Shown: positions 43,656-53,875, counted from the first letter of the stretch. The stretch is 64,000 nucleotides of DNA from JBKECO01 sp047974745 (GCA_047974745.1 JBKECO010000003.1:1-64000); one strand, 5' to 3'. Made by a program: numbers and translations. The notes: generated by a model from the sequence alone, not told the origin.

Positions 43656-44747
43656 TCACCACTTTGTTAAGATTTCCAGCAATTTGTTATTCTCATCTGG
43701 ATTCAATATGCAAAATCGAATAAATTTCTGATTTAAAAATGGGAAGGTCGAACAGTCTCGAATCATCATTCCCTCTCGAATGCATCGTTCAAAAAGATCA
43801 TGGGATGTAAGATCATCACGCAGGATTTTTAACAAAAGGAAATTTGCCTTTGCTGGAAATGCCCGATAATCAGAACGCTGTTTAAAAAAAGCCAGTAATC
43901 TGTTTCGCTCTGAATTGATCAGTTCCCGAGTCTGTTCCATATATTCATAATCGGTAAACATCAATTCACCTGCAATTGCAGCAAGAGAGTTGATGGTCCA
44001 TGGATTCTTTCGGGTATTGATCTGCTCGATCAGATCCCGATTGCCGGTGATCGCATATCCCAGACGAAGTCCCGGTGCCGCAAAGAACTTGGAGGTGCCT
44101 CGCAAAATAATGATATTATTATAAAAATTCGTAAGGGGTATTGCAGTCAGGGATTCATAGTTCTCCGTAAACTCCACATAGGTCTCATCCACCATTACAA
44201 AGATGTCCAGCTGCTTACATACATCGAGAATCAGACGCATCTGGGCGCTGCTGATGGCAGAAGATGTTGGGTTATTAGGATTACAGATGACAAGAAGATC
44301 GATCGATTCATCGAGATGCTGTGTGAAATCTTCAACATCCAAAAGAAAATCTTCTTTCTCCTGTAATGGATAGTAGTGAGCTGCTCCATTTCCCAGAGAG
44401 ATCTCTCTCTCATATTCAGAGTAGGTCGGTCCCAGAATCATAGCTTTTTTGGGCTGTTCGATCTTTATGAAAAGCGAGATCAATTCTGTGGTTCCATTGC
44501 CAACAATGATATTTCCGATCTCAGTGCCTGTATACTCAGCGATGCATTTTCTTAAAGAGTGGTAGTCTCTGTCTGGATAGACGGAAATTGCATCAATTTT
44601 TTCAGTCAGCGTTCGTTTTAACAGCGGTGAAATACCGAGTGGATTTACATTGCCGGAAAAACTGATGATGTTCTCTTTTTTTATGCCATATACTTTTTCG
44701 ATCTCCTCGAGGTCACTTCCGTGGAAATGATCTTTGTGCTTTATCAT
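43656..44747 (-). CDS. PLP-dependent aminotransferase, HisC/CobD-like
   Basis: 363 residues, fold type I. FSGNVNPLGISP at the N-terminus is the pattern of threonine-phosphate decarboxylase (CobD) and HisC; VYPDRDYHSLRKCIAEY, GNGTTELI, CNPNNPTS, DETYVEF and the PLP lysine in GTSKFFAAPGLRLGY follow. It could be a histidinol-phosphate aminotransferase, a CobD decarboxylase or another amino-acid aminotransferase. No histidine or cobalamin genes are near, so I leave the symbol open. AAAGGA precedes the ATG. Confidence 0.85.
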   Translation of the reverse strand: MIKHKDHFHGSDLEEIEKVYGIKKENIISFSGNVNPLGISPLLKRTLTEKIDAISVYPDRDYHSLRKCIAEYTGTEIGNIIVGNGTTELISLFIKIEQPKKAMILGPTYSEYEREISLGNGAAHYYPLQEKEDFLLDVEDFTQHLDESIDLLVICNPNNPTSSAISSAQMRLILDVCKQLDIFVMVDETYVEFTENYESLTAIPLTNFYNNIIILRGTSKFFAAPGLRLGYAITGNRDLIEQINTRKNPWTINSLAAIAGELMFTDYEYMEQTRELINSERNRLLAFFKQRSDYRAFPAKANFLLLKILRDDLTSHDLFERCIREGMMIRDCSTFPFLNQKFIRFCILNPDENNKLLEILTKW

Positions 44748-44791
44748 ATGGGGTCCTTTCTATCGAAATCATAAATACACATTGCATATGA

Positions 44792-44820
44792 TTGAATTCA
44801 GAATATAAATAGTTTATAAT
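44792..44820 (+). promoter_or_regulatory. Promoter of the DUF5717 locus
   Basis: TTGAAT (44792-44797), a 17-nt spacer, TATAAT (44815-44820). A second TATAAT lies at 44825-44830. Confidence 0.75.
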
Positions 44821-44873
44821 CTATTATAATCATATCGTGTCAAAAAGCAAGAAAGTTAAAGTGGGTGTTTGTC

Positions 44874-47800
44874 GTGCATGAGCGGATAAAGGAGCTGTCG
44901 GAGGGGATATTCGAACGTTTTGAATCTGTTTTATTGATTCCAGAGGAAGCAATTGAAATAGAACTGGCAGAAAACCAGAATTATCAGGGAGAATTTCTCA
45001 TAAGAAGTGCGAATCAGATGCCTGTAAAAGGATCTGTCTTTTCCACTAGTGAAAGAATGCAATGCAGTGAAACGCTGTTTGAAGGTGAAGGCGTTTCTAT
45101 CAGATTTCAATTTCATAGTGTCGGCCTCGTGGAAGGTGATATTCATAAAGGAGATTTTTACATAGTATGTGAGCAGGGTGAATATAACCTTTCTTTTGTT
45201 GTGACAATCATTAATCCATTTTTAGCAACATCAGATACTGCGATCCATACATCAGCAGACCTTGCTGAACTGGCCAGAGAGCATTGGGAGGCGGCTCGAA
45301 AGATATTCTTGACCGAACCCTTTTTTGTACAGCTGAGAAGACAGGATGCGGCTCAGGCAGCAGCTTACGATTTATTAAGATCATCTATGCACGCAGATCT
45401 TGCAATGGAGGAGTTTCTTACAGCTGCAGGCGCAAAAGAGAGAATTGTGATTTCTGCTGAGAGTCAGAGATTTCAACTTTCGGATGTAGATGAAGATACT
45501 GTGATCAAACTTCGTTTGCACAAGAACACCTGGGGATATGTGAGCCTCAAGCTTCGAAATGAATCCGACTTTCTTTCGCCGAGCAAACAAAAGCTTGGCC
45601 AATCAGATTTCATGGGGAATATCTGTGATCTGGAGGTATGTATTGAGCATGAGAAAATGCATCCGGGCTGGAATTACGGAACCATCATCCTGGAGGATGC
45701 ATTACAGGAACTTGAATTCCAGTTCGAAATCCATCGAAAAAGAAGAAGGTCGAATCGTACCCTTCACAAAAGCAGCAGAAGAAAACAGGAGCTGGAGGGA
45801 AAGCTCTTAGAGCTCTATGAAGCCTATCGAATGAACAGACCTGGCCATGCAAAATGGGCATTTGAATCAGTTCGGATCTATGATGAACTGATGATCTTAT
45901 TTCCGGAAAACGCATGGTACCAGGTATTAAAAAGTCAGACACTGCTGATGAATGGACAGAGACAGGATGCAGAGCAGAGCCTGCAGCAGGCAAAGCACAA
46001 TATAGACGATCGATTGAGCCCGCAATGGGCATATTATCTGTATGTATCAACGCTTATGAATCGGGAAAAGATCTACATAGATAAGGTCTCGGTCGAATTT
46101 GAAGAGATCTATCTTCATCATCAGGAAAATATGTATGTATTCTACAGCAGGTTGTTCTTACATGACTCATATCTCGAGTCGCCTGCGGAAAAATTGAAAT
46201 ATATCCTGAAATTTCGGAAGGAATACGGTGGAAATTCCGTTCTTTTGTTAAACGAGATCTATTTTCTATATGATAAAGAGCCTTATCTGATTCATCAGAT
46301 CAATCAGGAGACAGTCGTTATTTTGATCAGAGCTGTAAGAAGGGGATTTCTGTCAAAACAAGTCATCGAGCGTATTATGGAACTTGGGCCGGGTAAAATG
46401 GATTTTTCCCCTCTCTTAATGGAACTCTTAGAAGGCTGCTACAGGATACAGCCCGGAGATGAGCTTGTTGCATCTGCTTGTTCGATTCTAATTAAATCAC
46501 AACAAAATCTAAAGAAATATTTCATCTGGCTGGAAAGAGGCATTGAACACAATGTCCGGATCGCAGGTCTGTATGAAGCGTACCTGCAATATTTCGCATT
46601 CACAGAGAAAACGGATTTTCCGAAGACGATCATGCTGTATTTTAAGTATCATGCACAGCTGGACAGCAGACGAAAAGCACTCCTGTATGCGAGAATGGTG
46701 CAAAAACAAAAGGAAGAAAAAATTCTCTTTTCAGAATATCTGAGATATATAGAAGAATTTGCGCTGGAGCAGATTTCACTTGGTAATTTGGACGATAATC
46801 TGGCAGTCCTCTACAATGAAATCATGCCGCGCTTTCTGGAGGATAAAAAGGTCATGGAGCAATTCCAAAAACTGGCCTTTTCTCATAAGATATATTGCAA
46901 TAACACAAAGATGGCTAAGGTGATCCTCTATCAGAAGTCATTTCTACAGCCTTTTTCCTATCCCCTGATTCATGGTACTGCCTATTTTCAACTGGTCGCT
47001 AAGGAATATAGGATCGTTTTTGAAGATGCATTTGGTAATCGTTATGCAAATGACGTAGAGTATGATCTGATGATGCTGATTTCACCAGTAAAATATTTAA
47101 AAAAAGCACTCAGTCTCAATCCGGAGCTTACGAATTATCAGATCTGTTTTTTTGACAGACATGCCCCATCCGATGAAAGAATCATGGAATATGTTGATAC
47201 AGTAGGTTCGATTCTGCATAACATATCCATTTCAACGGAATACAAGGTCTCTCTGATTTTGAAATATCTGGGTCACGCAGAGTTTAAGAACATGCTCCCC
47301 GATCTGACACAGATGTTGCGGCAAATAGATCCGCGGCACCTGACGGAGGAGGAAAAGAGAGGGCTGTGTACGCTTATCTTTGAACAGAAGCTATCAAGAA
47401 CTATGAAAGAGTTCTTGAAAAGGGCAGCTTTCGAGAGACTGCCAAATGAGATGCTGTTATGGTTCTGTGACGCACGAATTCAGGAAATTGGATATGAATA
47501 TGACGAGGAGCTTGTCAAATTGTCAGGTCGAACATTTCGCAATGGAAGGCAAAGTGATAGTATCCTCACCTATCTTGGAAACTTTTTGGAGGCACCTGTT
47601 ATACAATTGAATGCTGTTTTAAAAAAGATGGAGGAAAGAAATCTGAATCGAGTCGCTCTTGAGGAAAGGCTCATGATACAGATGCTGTCTACAGGTGCAG
47701 AGCTGGATGAAGATCCGCCGGTCTATACACAGATCATGGAATCTCTGGATCATCCTATGCTAAAAATGGCTTACTTTAATAAAATCGCTTACCGTTATGT

Positions 47801-48434
47801 CAGTGATGGGATTTTACCAAATAGTAAAGTCATGGATCAGCTCTATGAATGGTATCGTTCAAATTCAAGACTCCTTTTGATCTGTCGCGTGGCGTTGCTG
47901 AAATACCATTGCGAGTACCTCCACAAAACCGGGAGACATGTTCTCTCGCAGACGGATACAGAGAAGTTCCTGAGTGAATGTATCCGTCATGGAATGAAAT
48001 TTGCCTTTTTTAACTATTTGGATAAAGATCTGCAGCGCAGATATCAGATCTATGGTCATACAATACTGGAATTTCACGCACGAGAGGCTTCGAGCCTGAC
48101 TCTTTTTTATCGAAAAGCAGACACAGAAGATGAATTCGTCAGTGAACCAATGGAAAAGGTCTATTACACCATTTTTCTTAAGGACTTTCTATTGTTCTCA
48201 GGGGAAGGGATACAATACTATATAAAAAAAGAGGGACAAGAGGAAACGATCCTAGAAGAGGGAATACTAAGCAGAGCGAAAGACCCGGATCCCGATTCTA
48301 TGGACTGTTTTGATCGGATCGACCGGATCGTCAGATATCAGAATGATCATGATACTGACAGGGCAGAGGAAGAGTGGTTGGAGTTGCTTCTCTTATCAGA
48401 GATCTGCAAAAGTGAGTTTTCGATCATTCAATAA
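44874..48434 (+). CDS. Giant DUF5717-like soluble protein, unknown function
   Basis: 1186 residues from GTG 44874 (VHERIKELSEGIFE); GTG 44865 is possible and adds three residues. No signal peptide or membrane helix. The first 110 residues look like a beta-sandwich (GEFLIRSANQMPVKGSVF, FHSVGLVEGDIHKGDFYIVC), and a similar block recurs near residues 185-300. The rest is helical with TPR-like spacing (residues 305-900), ending in a mixed domain. I recall this family as DUF5717 in Lachnospiraceae. First gene of four; the next starts 12 nt later. Function unknown; the build resembles a scaffold. Confidence 0.75.
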   Translation: MHERIKELSEGIFERFESVLLIPEEAIEIELAENQNYQGEFLIRSANQMPVKGSVFSTSERMQCSETLFEGEGVSIRFQFHSVGLVEGDIHKGDFYIVCEQGEYNLSFVVTIINPFLATSDTAIHTSADLAELAREHWEAARKIFLTEPFFVQLRRQDAAQAAAYDLLRSSMHADLAMEEFLTAAGAKERIVISAESQRFQLSDVDEDTVIKLRLHKNTWGYVSLKLRNESDFLSPSKQKLGQSDFMGNICDLEVCIEHEKMHPGWNYGTIILEDALQELEFQFEIHRKRRRSNRTLHKSSRRKQELEGKLLELYEAYRMNRPGHAKWAFESVRIYDELMILFPENAWYQVLKSQTLLMNGQRQDAEQSLQQAKHNIDDRLSPQWAYYLYVSTLMNREKIYIDKVSVEFEEIYLHHQENMYVFYSRLFLHDSYLESPAEKLKYILKFRKEYGGNSVLLLNEIYFLYDKEPYLIHQINQETVVILIRAVRRGFLSKQVIERIMELGPGKMDFSPLLMELLEGCYRIQPGDELVASACSILIKSQQNLKKYFIWLERGIEHNVRIAGLYEAYLQYFAFTEKTDFPKTIMLYFKYHAQLDSRRKALLYARMVQKQKEEKILFSEYLRYIEEFALEQISLGNLDDNLAVLYNEIMPRFLEDKKVMEQFQKLAFSHKIYCNNTKMAKVILYQKSFLQPFSYPLIHGTAYFQLVAKEYRIVFEDAFGNRYANDVEYDLMMLISPVKYLKKALSLNPELTNYQICFFDRHAPSDERIMEYVDTVGSILHNISISTEYKVSLILKYLGHAEFKNMLPDLTQMLRQIDPRHLTEEEKRGLCTLIFEQKLSRTMKEFLKRAAFERLPNEMLLWFCDARIQEIGYEYDEELVKLSGRTFRNGRQSDSILTYLGNFLEAPVIQLNAVLKKMEERNLNRVALEERLMIQMLSTGAELDEDPPVYTQIMESLDHPMLKMAYFNKIAYRYVSDGILPNSKVMDQLYEWYRSNSRLLLICRVALLKYHCEYLHKTGRHVLSQTDTEKFLSECIRHGMKFAFFNYLDKDLQRRYQIYGHTILEFHAREASSLTLFYRKADTEDEFVSEPMEKVYYTIFLKDFLLFSGEGIQYYIKKEGQEETILEEGILSRAKDPDPDSMDCFDRIDRIVRYQNDHDTDRAEEEWLELLLLSEICKSEFSIIQ

Positions 48435-48446
48435 GGACAGGTGAGT

Positions 48447-49682
48447 ATGAAGAACTCGAATATCATAGGAATTGATATCAGCATGGAATATATGTTGATC
48501 AGCTTCTTTCATGAGGGGATGAGAGAACCAGAAACGATCAGCCTTATAAATGGAAGCCAGATCTACAAGATTCCCTTGTGTGCCGCTTATGATGCAAAAA
48601 ATGGAAAGTGGTATTTTGGTGATGAAGCAGCTGCTCATGGAACTCATGATGAGGGCTGTTTCATCGACCATATTTTTGAGAGGGCATTACGTGGAGAATC
48701 TGTCCATATTTCGGATCAAGATAGGGAAGCAAAGGATGTTTTGCAGCGCTTTTTAAGAAAAATTCTGGGTCATACAATATCATTTGCCGGGATTCCAATT
48801 CCAGATCAAATGATCGTGACCATGGATGAGTGTAAGCCGGAGATGATAAAACTACTATCAGAGATCATAGAATTGACAGGATTTGCACCAAATGGTGTTA
48901 CGTTCGTGGATCACATTGAAAGTTTTTACTATTATGCGCTATCGCAGCCTCGCAACCTTTCGATTCATGATGTACTGCTATACGAGGAGCTGGGAAAAAG
49001 TCTCAAAGTGACCCGCCTTTCCCATGCAGGTCGTTCGATTCCACAGGAAATCAAATTATCAAGTGAGGGATATCCCATTGAGGATTCGGACAAAGACACG
49101 ATTTTCTACGATATTTTAAAAACGACTCTGGAGAATCATATTGTGACTACGGTCTATCTTACGGGCGACTGGTTCGATGATGAATGGATGAACAAATCCT
49201 TGTCCTATATGGGGAAGGGCCGCAGAGTGTTCGCAGGAAAGAATTTATTCTGCAAGGGAGCCTGCTATGCTGCTCACTGGAGCCAGCATCCAAATCAATG
49301 GAACTATAGCTATATCGGTGTGAATGAAATAGGAGTCCATGTCAGTCTAAGGATCACAGAAAAGGGAAAACAAAGATTCCTGCGTCTGGTCACTGCAGAT
49401 TCAAAGTGGTACGAATCCCAAAAGGCCTGCGAGGTAATACTATCAGGTGAGCCTGCCTTTGATTTGTGGATTCAGGCACCAGAGCAAAAAGATGCGACAT
49501 TACGTACACTTGAGCTCACGGATTTTCCGGTGCGACAGGAGCGAATGACCCGGATTCGGATCGAGGCAGTGCCAAAATCGGCGAAGGAGATCGTTATTTC
49601 TGTAAAAGACCTTGGCTTTGGAGAACTTTGCCCGGGCACATTACGAGTCTGGAATTATTGTATGCAGCTGGATGAAAGGTGA
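48447..49682 (+). CDS. DUF5716-like protein with Hsp70/actin-type fold
   Basis: 411 residues from ATG 48447; the in-frame GTG 48441 overlaps a possible ribosome site. The N-terminus IIGIDISMEYMLISFF resembles the phosphate-1 strand of Hsp70/actin ATPases. Next come IPLCAAYDAKNGKWYFGDEA (as in the Hsp70 PSxVAF...GxxA block), a region like the Hsp70 'VTVP...AGL...EP.AAALYY' stretch (IVTMDECK, then GFAPNGVTFVDHIESFYYYA) and VYLTGDWFDDEW, then NLFCKGACYAA, which mirrors the adenosine loop and its GAA ending. Fold assignment is inference. Gap of 4 nt to the next gene. Confidence 0.7.
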   Translation: MKNSNIIGIDISMEYMLISFFHEGMREPETISLINGSQIYKIPLCAAYDAKNGKWYFGDEAAAHGTHDEGCFIDHIFERALRGESVHISDQDREAKDVLQRFLRKILGHTISFAGIPIPDQMIVTMDECKPEMIKLLSEIIELTGFAPNGVTFVDHIESFYYYALSQPRNLSIHDVLLYEELGKSLKVTRLSHAGRSIPQEIKLSSEGYPIEDSDKDTIFYDILKTTLENHIVTTVYLTGDWFDDEWMNKSLSYMGKGRRVFAGKNLFCKGACYAAHWSQHPNQWNYSYIGVNEIGVHVSLRITEKGKQRFLRLVTADSKWYESQKACEVILSGEPAFDLWIQAPEQKDATLRTLELTDFPVRQERMTRIRIEAVPKSAKEIVISVKDLGFGELCPGTLRVWNYCMQLDER

Positions 49683-49686
49683 GTTT

Positions 49687-50418
49687 ATGAGTGAATTGCT
49701 CTTATGTAATCAAGGTCTTGCGCAAGTACCATATCATTTCACGGATTCGGACCTGAATATTTATTCCTTAGAAGAGTTATCCTATTATATTATGCAGAAT
49801 CATGAGCTGCTTGACACAGAGTTCATGGATGAAAATCTATGTGTCTGGATCAGGAATCATTGCCATGAGGTCAGACTTGCTGAAGAATTAGAAAAGCTTC
49901 GGAACATGCCCCACGGTATCACTGCATTTGTGAGGGCTCTGCTGCAGAGCAACAGTTATTGTACAGTTGCTGAAATCAAAGAGATTACTGCAGCATTAGA
50001 GGTCGCTTCACACAGAACGAAGGAGCAGAGGCAAAAATTGAAGGCGGATCGCATGTTTCAATTACGGCTTTATTCCCAAAGCATAGAAGCCTATCAGCAG
50101 ATCATTGATCAGCTGGATGAGCATGAAACGAACGGTGTATTAAAAGCGCAGATCTGCTATAATCTTGGAGCGGCCTATGCGAACTTATTCCAGTTCGATC
50201 TGGCAAATCACTGCTTTTGTAAAGCATTCCAGCAGGATCCTCGTCCGAAATACCAGGAGGCCGCAGAGAAAGCAGAAGCACTTTTGCATCAGGCAGAAAC
50301 AAGAAAAATATATGATTCAACGAGCTATGCTCAGGAAAAAGAGCAGGCAGACAGGCTGTTCTTGAGAATGAAATCAGGATCAGAAGCAATGATCGAAGAA
50401 GTCAGAAGCAGGCTGTAA
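49687..50418 (+). CDS. TPR-repeat protein of the DUF5717 locus
   Basis: 243 residues from ATG 49687 (AAAGGTGAG upstream). The first 110 residues form a domain I do not recognise (LLLCNQGLAQVPYHF, ELSYYIMQNHELLD). Residues about 120-215 contain two to three tetratricopeptide repeats: RMFQLRLYSQSIEAYQQII and ICYNLGAAYANLFQFDLANH, where Leu/Gly/Ala/Tyr positions fit TPR. The end is charged and helical. Cytoplasmic. Probably a protein-protein adaptor with its operon neighbours. Confidence 0.75.
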   Translation: MSELLLCNQGLAQVPYHFTDSDLNIYSLEELSYYIMQNHELLDTEFMDENLCVWIRNHCHEVRLAEELEKLRNMPHGITAFVRALLQSNSYCTVAEIKEITAALEVASHRTKEQRQKLKADRMFQLRLYSQSIEAYQQIIDQLDEHETNGVLKAQICYNLGAAYANLFQFDLANHCFCKAFQQDPRPKYQEAAEKAEALLHQAETRKIYDSTSYAQEKEQADRLFLRMKSGSEAMIEEVRSRL

Positions 50419-50451
50419 CATCCTGTACTAAATCAAACTAAGGGGTCGATT

Positions 50452-51564
50452 ATGAAATTATTTAAGCGTTTCAGAAGAAAAAACGAAGAGACATTGCAGC
50501 AGATGGATCATCAGCTGCTGATAATCGAAATCTGTGAACAAATGCAGGATGAGGTGAAGGACTACCAGCTTCAGAAACAAGAATACAGTGTTCTTACCGA
50601 GTATTTAAAAGATGTCCAGCGCATAGAAGAGATGAACGAAGAGGATCTAAAGGATCTAAAAGAGATCGCCGAACATCTCCTTAAGATCGAAACAGAAGTA
50701 TCAGCCTTTCAGTCATCTGAAAAAAAACTGTTGGATTCCCAATTTTCCCAGATGGATGCTGCAGTAGATGAAATTCCGGATGCGATCCGTCGTCTGAAGG
50801 AGCATGAAAAGTATCAGAACACTGTAAAAAAAGATCTCAACTATCTGGAAGGGGAAAAAGTCGGAAATCAATACACAGCCAGAAATCTGATGCAGCAGCA
50901 GGAGACTTTGAAAAAAGCTGCGATCGTTGTACTTGTTATGATGATCTTGACAGTTCTTACGATTGTCGCTGTGTCTGTATCGGCTCGGGTGTCCCTGACT
51001 GGTGCAATTATACTCTCATTGTTTCTATTTGGTCTCTCAGCTGCACTGCTTTACTGGAAGATGAGCAAGAATGAGGCTGAGATCAAAATTTCTGAACTCA
51101 ATCGAAATCAGGCCGTGCTGTTGGAAAATAAGATAAAATACAGATATGTAAATATAACAAATGCGGTGGATTATGTATGTGAAAAATATCACGTACGAAA
51201 TTCAAAAGAACTGGAATATATATGGCTCCAATATCAGGAAGAAGCAAAGGAAAGAGAGAAGATCCGAGAACTTCATGAGGACTCCGATTATTATATCAAA
51301 AAGCTGATGCGTCTGCTCGAGGGGCAGCATATGTACGACAGAACCTTTTGGATCCGGCAATCAAAAGCATTGATGGACAAACGAGAGATGGTAGAAGTGA
51401 AGCATGCAATGATAGTCAGAAGACAAAAAATCAGAGAAAATATGGATGCAGGATATCAGAGTCTTATCTCCCAGAAAAATGAACTGCAGGAGCTTCTGAC
51501 ACAAAATCAGATATCAGATAAGGTCATTGGAGATATATTTAAAGCAATCGATGAACTTTCCTGA
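50452..51564 (+). CDS. Coiled-coil membrane protein of the DUF5717 locus
   Basis: 370 residues. A long charged coiled coil (about 10-150), two close membrane helices (about 160-180 and 186-207, IVVLVMMILTVLTIVAVSVS then a short turn), and a second coiled coil (210-370). With both ends cytoplasmic and a hairpin in the membrane, it looks like a membrane tether. No enzyme motif. Last gene of the four-gene locus; 40 nt then separate it from feoA, and a transcript running on is possible. Confidence 0.7.
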   Translation: MKLFKRFRRKNEETLQQMDHQLLIIEICEQMQDEVKDYQLQKQEYSVLTEYLKDVQRIEEMNEEDLKDLKEIAEHLLKIETEVSAFQSSEKKLLDSQFSQMDAAVDEIPDAIRRLKEHEKYQNTVKKDLNYLEGEKVGNQYTARNLMQQQETLKKAAIVVLVMMILTVLTIVAVSVSARVSLTGAIILSLFLFGLSAALLYWKMSKNEAEIKISELNRNQAVLLENKIKYRYVNITNAVDYVCEKYHVRNSKELEYIWLQYQEEAKEREKIRELHEDSDYYIKKLMRLLEGQHMYDRTFWIRQSKALMDKREMVEVKHAMIVRRQKIRENMDAGYQSLISQKNELQELLTQNQISDKVIGDIFKAIDELS

Positions 51565-51604
51565 GATCAGGGAAGTAGTTAAGGGAAGCAGAGAGGAAAA
51601 AAGT

Positions 51605-51838
51605 ATGACGCTGGATCAGCTGAAAATCGGTCAGGAGGCACAAATCATAGCAGTCGGTGGAGCTGGAGACCTTCGATGCCGCCTCTTGGATATGGGATTG
51701 ATCCCCAGAACAAAAGTGGTATTGAGAAAGATAGCACCAATGGGTGATCCGCTTGAATTGAGAGTCAGAGGTTATGCACTGACATTGCGAATCGAGGAAG
51801 CTCAAAATATTGAAATCAGCACAGAGGTGACACAATGA
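51605..51838 (+). CDS. feoA: Ferrous iron transport protein FeoA
   Basis: 77 residues from ATG 51605 (AGAGAGG 8 nt upstream). An SH3-like FeoA domain: TLDQLKIGQEAQIIAVGGAG, RLLDMGLIPRTKVVLRKIAPMGDP (cut here) and RVRGYALTLRIEEAQNI. It assists FeoB, with which it overlaps by four bases (ATGA). A longer in-frame start at 51527 would run into the previous gene and lacks a ribosome site. Confidence 0.93.
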   Translation: MTLDQLKIGQEAQIIAVGGAGDLRCRLLDMGLIPRTKVVLRKIAPMGDPLELRVRGYALTLRIEEAQNIEISTEVTQ

Positions 51839-53841
51839 TCTTAGCACTGGCCGGCAATCAAAATAGTGGAAAAACGACACTGTTCAACCAGCTGACAGGC
51901 TCAAATCAGCACGTTGGTAATTTCCCGGGTATTACAGTTGACCAAAAAACAGGGCGGTTAAGAGGACATAAGAACTGTGAAATAGTGGATCTGCCTGGAA
52001 TCTATTCCTTAAGGCCTTACACCCAGGAAGAAATAGTAACACGTGATTTTATTATAAAAAACAGACCAGACGGTATCATTAATATCGTGGATGCGACCAA
52101 TATAGAACGGAATCTGTATCTGACTCTGCAGTTACTGGAAATGGACATTCCCATGGTCATAGCGCTCAATATGATGGATGAGGTGCGGAACAATGGAGGT
52201 TCAATTCAGGTTCAAAAAATGGCAGAATTACTTGGAGTTCTGGTAATTCCGATCAGTGCTGCAAGGGACGAGGGACTAGAAGACCTGACGAAAGAGATCC
52301 TAAAAGTCGCTGAACACAAAATATTACCTAAGATAAAAGATTTCTGTGAACAAGGTCCTGTCCACAGATGTATTCATGCAGTTTCGATTCAGGTGGAAGA
52401 CCACGCACAAAAACTCATGATATCGCCTCGATTTGCTGCCATTAAAATTATCGAGCAGGATACCCTTATCGTAAATGAGTTGAAGCTTAGTCAAAATGAG
52501 TTCGAAATGATGGAACACTCCATTGAAGAGATGGAGACGGACTTTAAAATGGATCGAAATGCGGCGTTAGCTGACATGCGCTATACATTTATAGAAAAAG
52601 TATGCGATCAGACCGTGATTCGTCCACAGGAGAGCAAAGAGCATAAAAGAAGTGTGATGATTGATAGCTTATTGACTCACAGATATTTGTCCATTCCTGC
52701 ATTTCTGATGATCATGATGCTTATTTTTTTCCTTACATTCAATGTGATCGGAGCATTCTTAAGCGATTATCTGGCACTGTTTATCGATTGGCTCACGCAA
52801 TGGATTAGCGGGGTCATGACCTATTTTGATATCAATCCGGTGGTACACGATCTGGTTATTAATGGAATTTTCGCCGGGGTAGGAAGTGTTCTGAGTTTTC
52901 TTCCGATCATTGTTGTATTGTTCTTTTTCTTATCCATACTTGAGGACTCTGGCTATATGGCGAGAATTGCATTCATTATGGATAAGCTGCTCCGAAAGAT
53001 AGGGTTATCCGGTAAGAGCTTTGTTCCAATGCTGATTGGATTCGGATGTTCTGTACCTGCGATCATGTCGAGCCGTACACTGTCATCTGAACGTGACAGA
53101 AAAATGACGATTCTTCTGATTCCATTCATCAGTTGTTCTGCAAAAATACCGATCTATGCGCTTTTTGCTGCCGCATTTTTTCCAAAATATGCTCCGATCG
53201 TTATGATGGGACTTTATCTGCTTGGAATCTGCACAGGAGTGATCACTGCGCTGGTACTGAATAGAACGAAATTTCGAGGTAACTCGATTCCATTTGTCAT
53301 GGAGCTGCCAAACTATCGTCTGCCCTCTGCAAAGAGTGTGTTCAGACTCATGTGGGATAAGGCACGGGACTTTTTGCAGAAAGCATTCACGATTATTTTT
53401 CTTGCCTCCATCATCATATGGTTCCTGCAGTCCTTTGATCCAAGGCTTAACATAGTAACAAATAGTGCGGATAGTATACTTGCATTGCTGGGTCAGCTGA
53501 TTTCACCGATCTTTAGACCACTAGGATTCGCAGACTGGAGAGTGTCCACTGCACTGATTACGGGATTTATTGCCAAGGAGGCAGTTGTCAGTACCATGAG
53601 TGTTTTACTGCAGACAACAAGTGCAGAGCTATCCACAGCGCTTTATACAATATTTACGATTCCTTCAGCCCTTGCTTTCTTGACTTTTACACTACTTTAT
53701 ACGCCATGTGTTGCTGCGATTGCGTCCATGAAACGTGAACTGGGTTCAACCAGAGAAATGCTGCTTGTAGCTTTTTTGCAGACAGGGATCGCATGGGTGG
53801 TCTCTTTTATTGTATACAGGATCGCTTTGCTTATTTTTTAA
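51835..53841 (+). CDS. feoB: Ferrous iron transporter FeoB
   Basis: 668 residues. N-terminal GTPase: GNQNSGKTTLFNQLTG (G1), NFPGITVD (switch I), DLPGIYSL (G3), NMMDE (G4); then a helical GDI region (180-255) and about nine membrane helices with the two Gate motifs (LSFLPIIVVLFFFLSILEDSG, first 20 typical, and the later IFLASIIIWFL) and GFGCSVPAI. It imports Fe(II) across the membrane. Coupled to feoA by an overlapping ATGA. No Fur box was searched for beyond eye level, and none was seen before feoA. Confidence 0.97.
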   Translation: MILALAGNQNSGKTTLFNQLTGSNQHVGNFPGITVDQKTGRLRGHKNCEIVDLPGIYSLRPYTQEEIVTRDFIIKNRPDGIINIVDATNIERNLYLTLQLLEMDIPMVIALNMMDEVRNNGGSIQVQKMAELLGVLVIPISAARDEGLEDLTKEILKVAEHKILPKIKDFCEQGPVHRCIHAVSIQVEDHAQKLMISPRFAAIKIIEQDTLIVNELKLSQNEFEMMEHSIEEMETDFKMDRNAALADMRYTFIEKVCDQTVIRPQESKEHKRSVMIDSLLTHRYLSIPAFLMIMMLIFFLTFNVIGAFLSDYLALFIDWLTQWISGVMTYFDINPVVHDLVINGIFAGVGSVLSFLPIIVVLFFFLSILEDSGYMARIAFIMDKLLRKIGLSGKSFVPMLIGFGCSVPAIMSSRTLSSERDRKMTILLIPFISCSAKIPIYALFAAAFFPKYAPIVMMGLYLLGICTGVITALVLNRTKFRGNSIPFVMELPNYRLPSAKSVFRLMWDKARDFLQKAFTIIFLASIIIWFLQSFDPRLNIVTNSADSILALLGQLISPIFRPLGFADWRVSTALITGFIAKEAVVSTMSVLLQTTSAELSTALYTIFTIPSALAFLTFTLLYTPCVAAIASMKRELGSTREMLLVAFLQTGIAWVVSFIVYRIALLIF

Positions 53842-53875
53842 CTTCAATACTGCCTGAGAAAGGAAAAATCATGGA

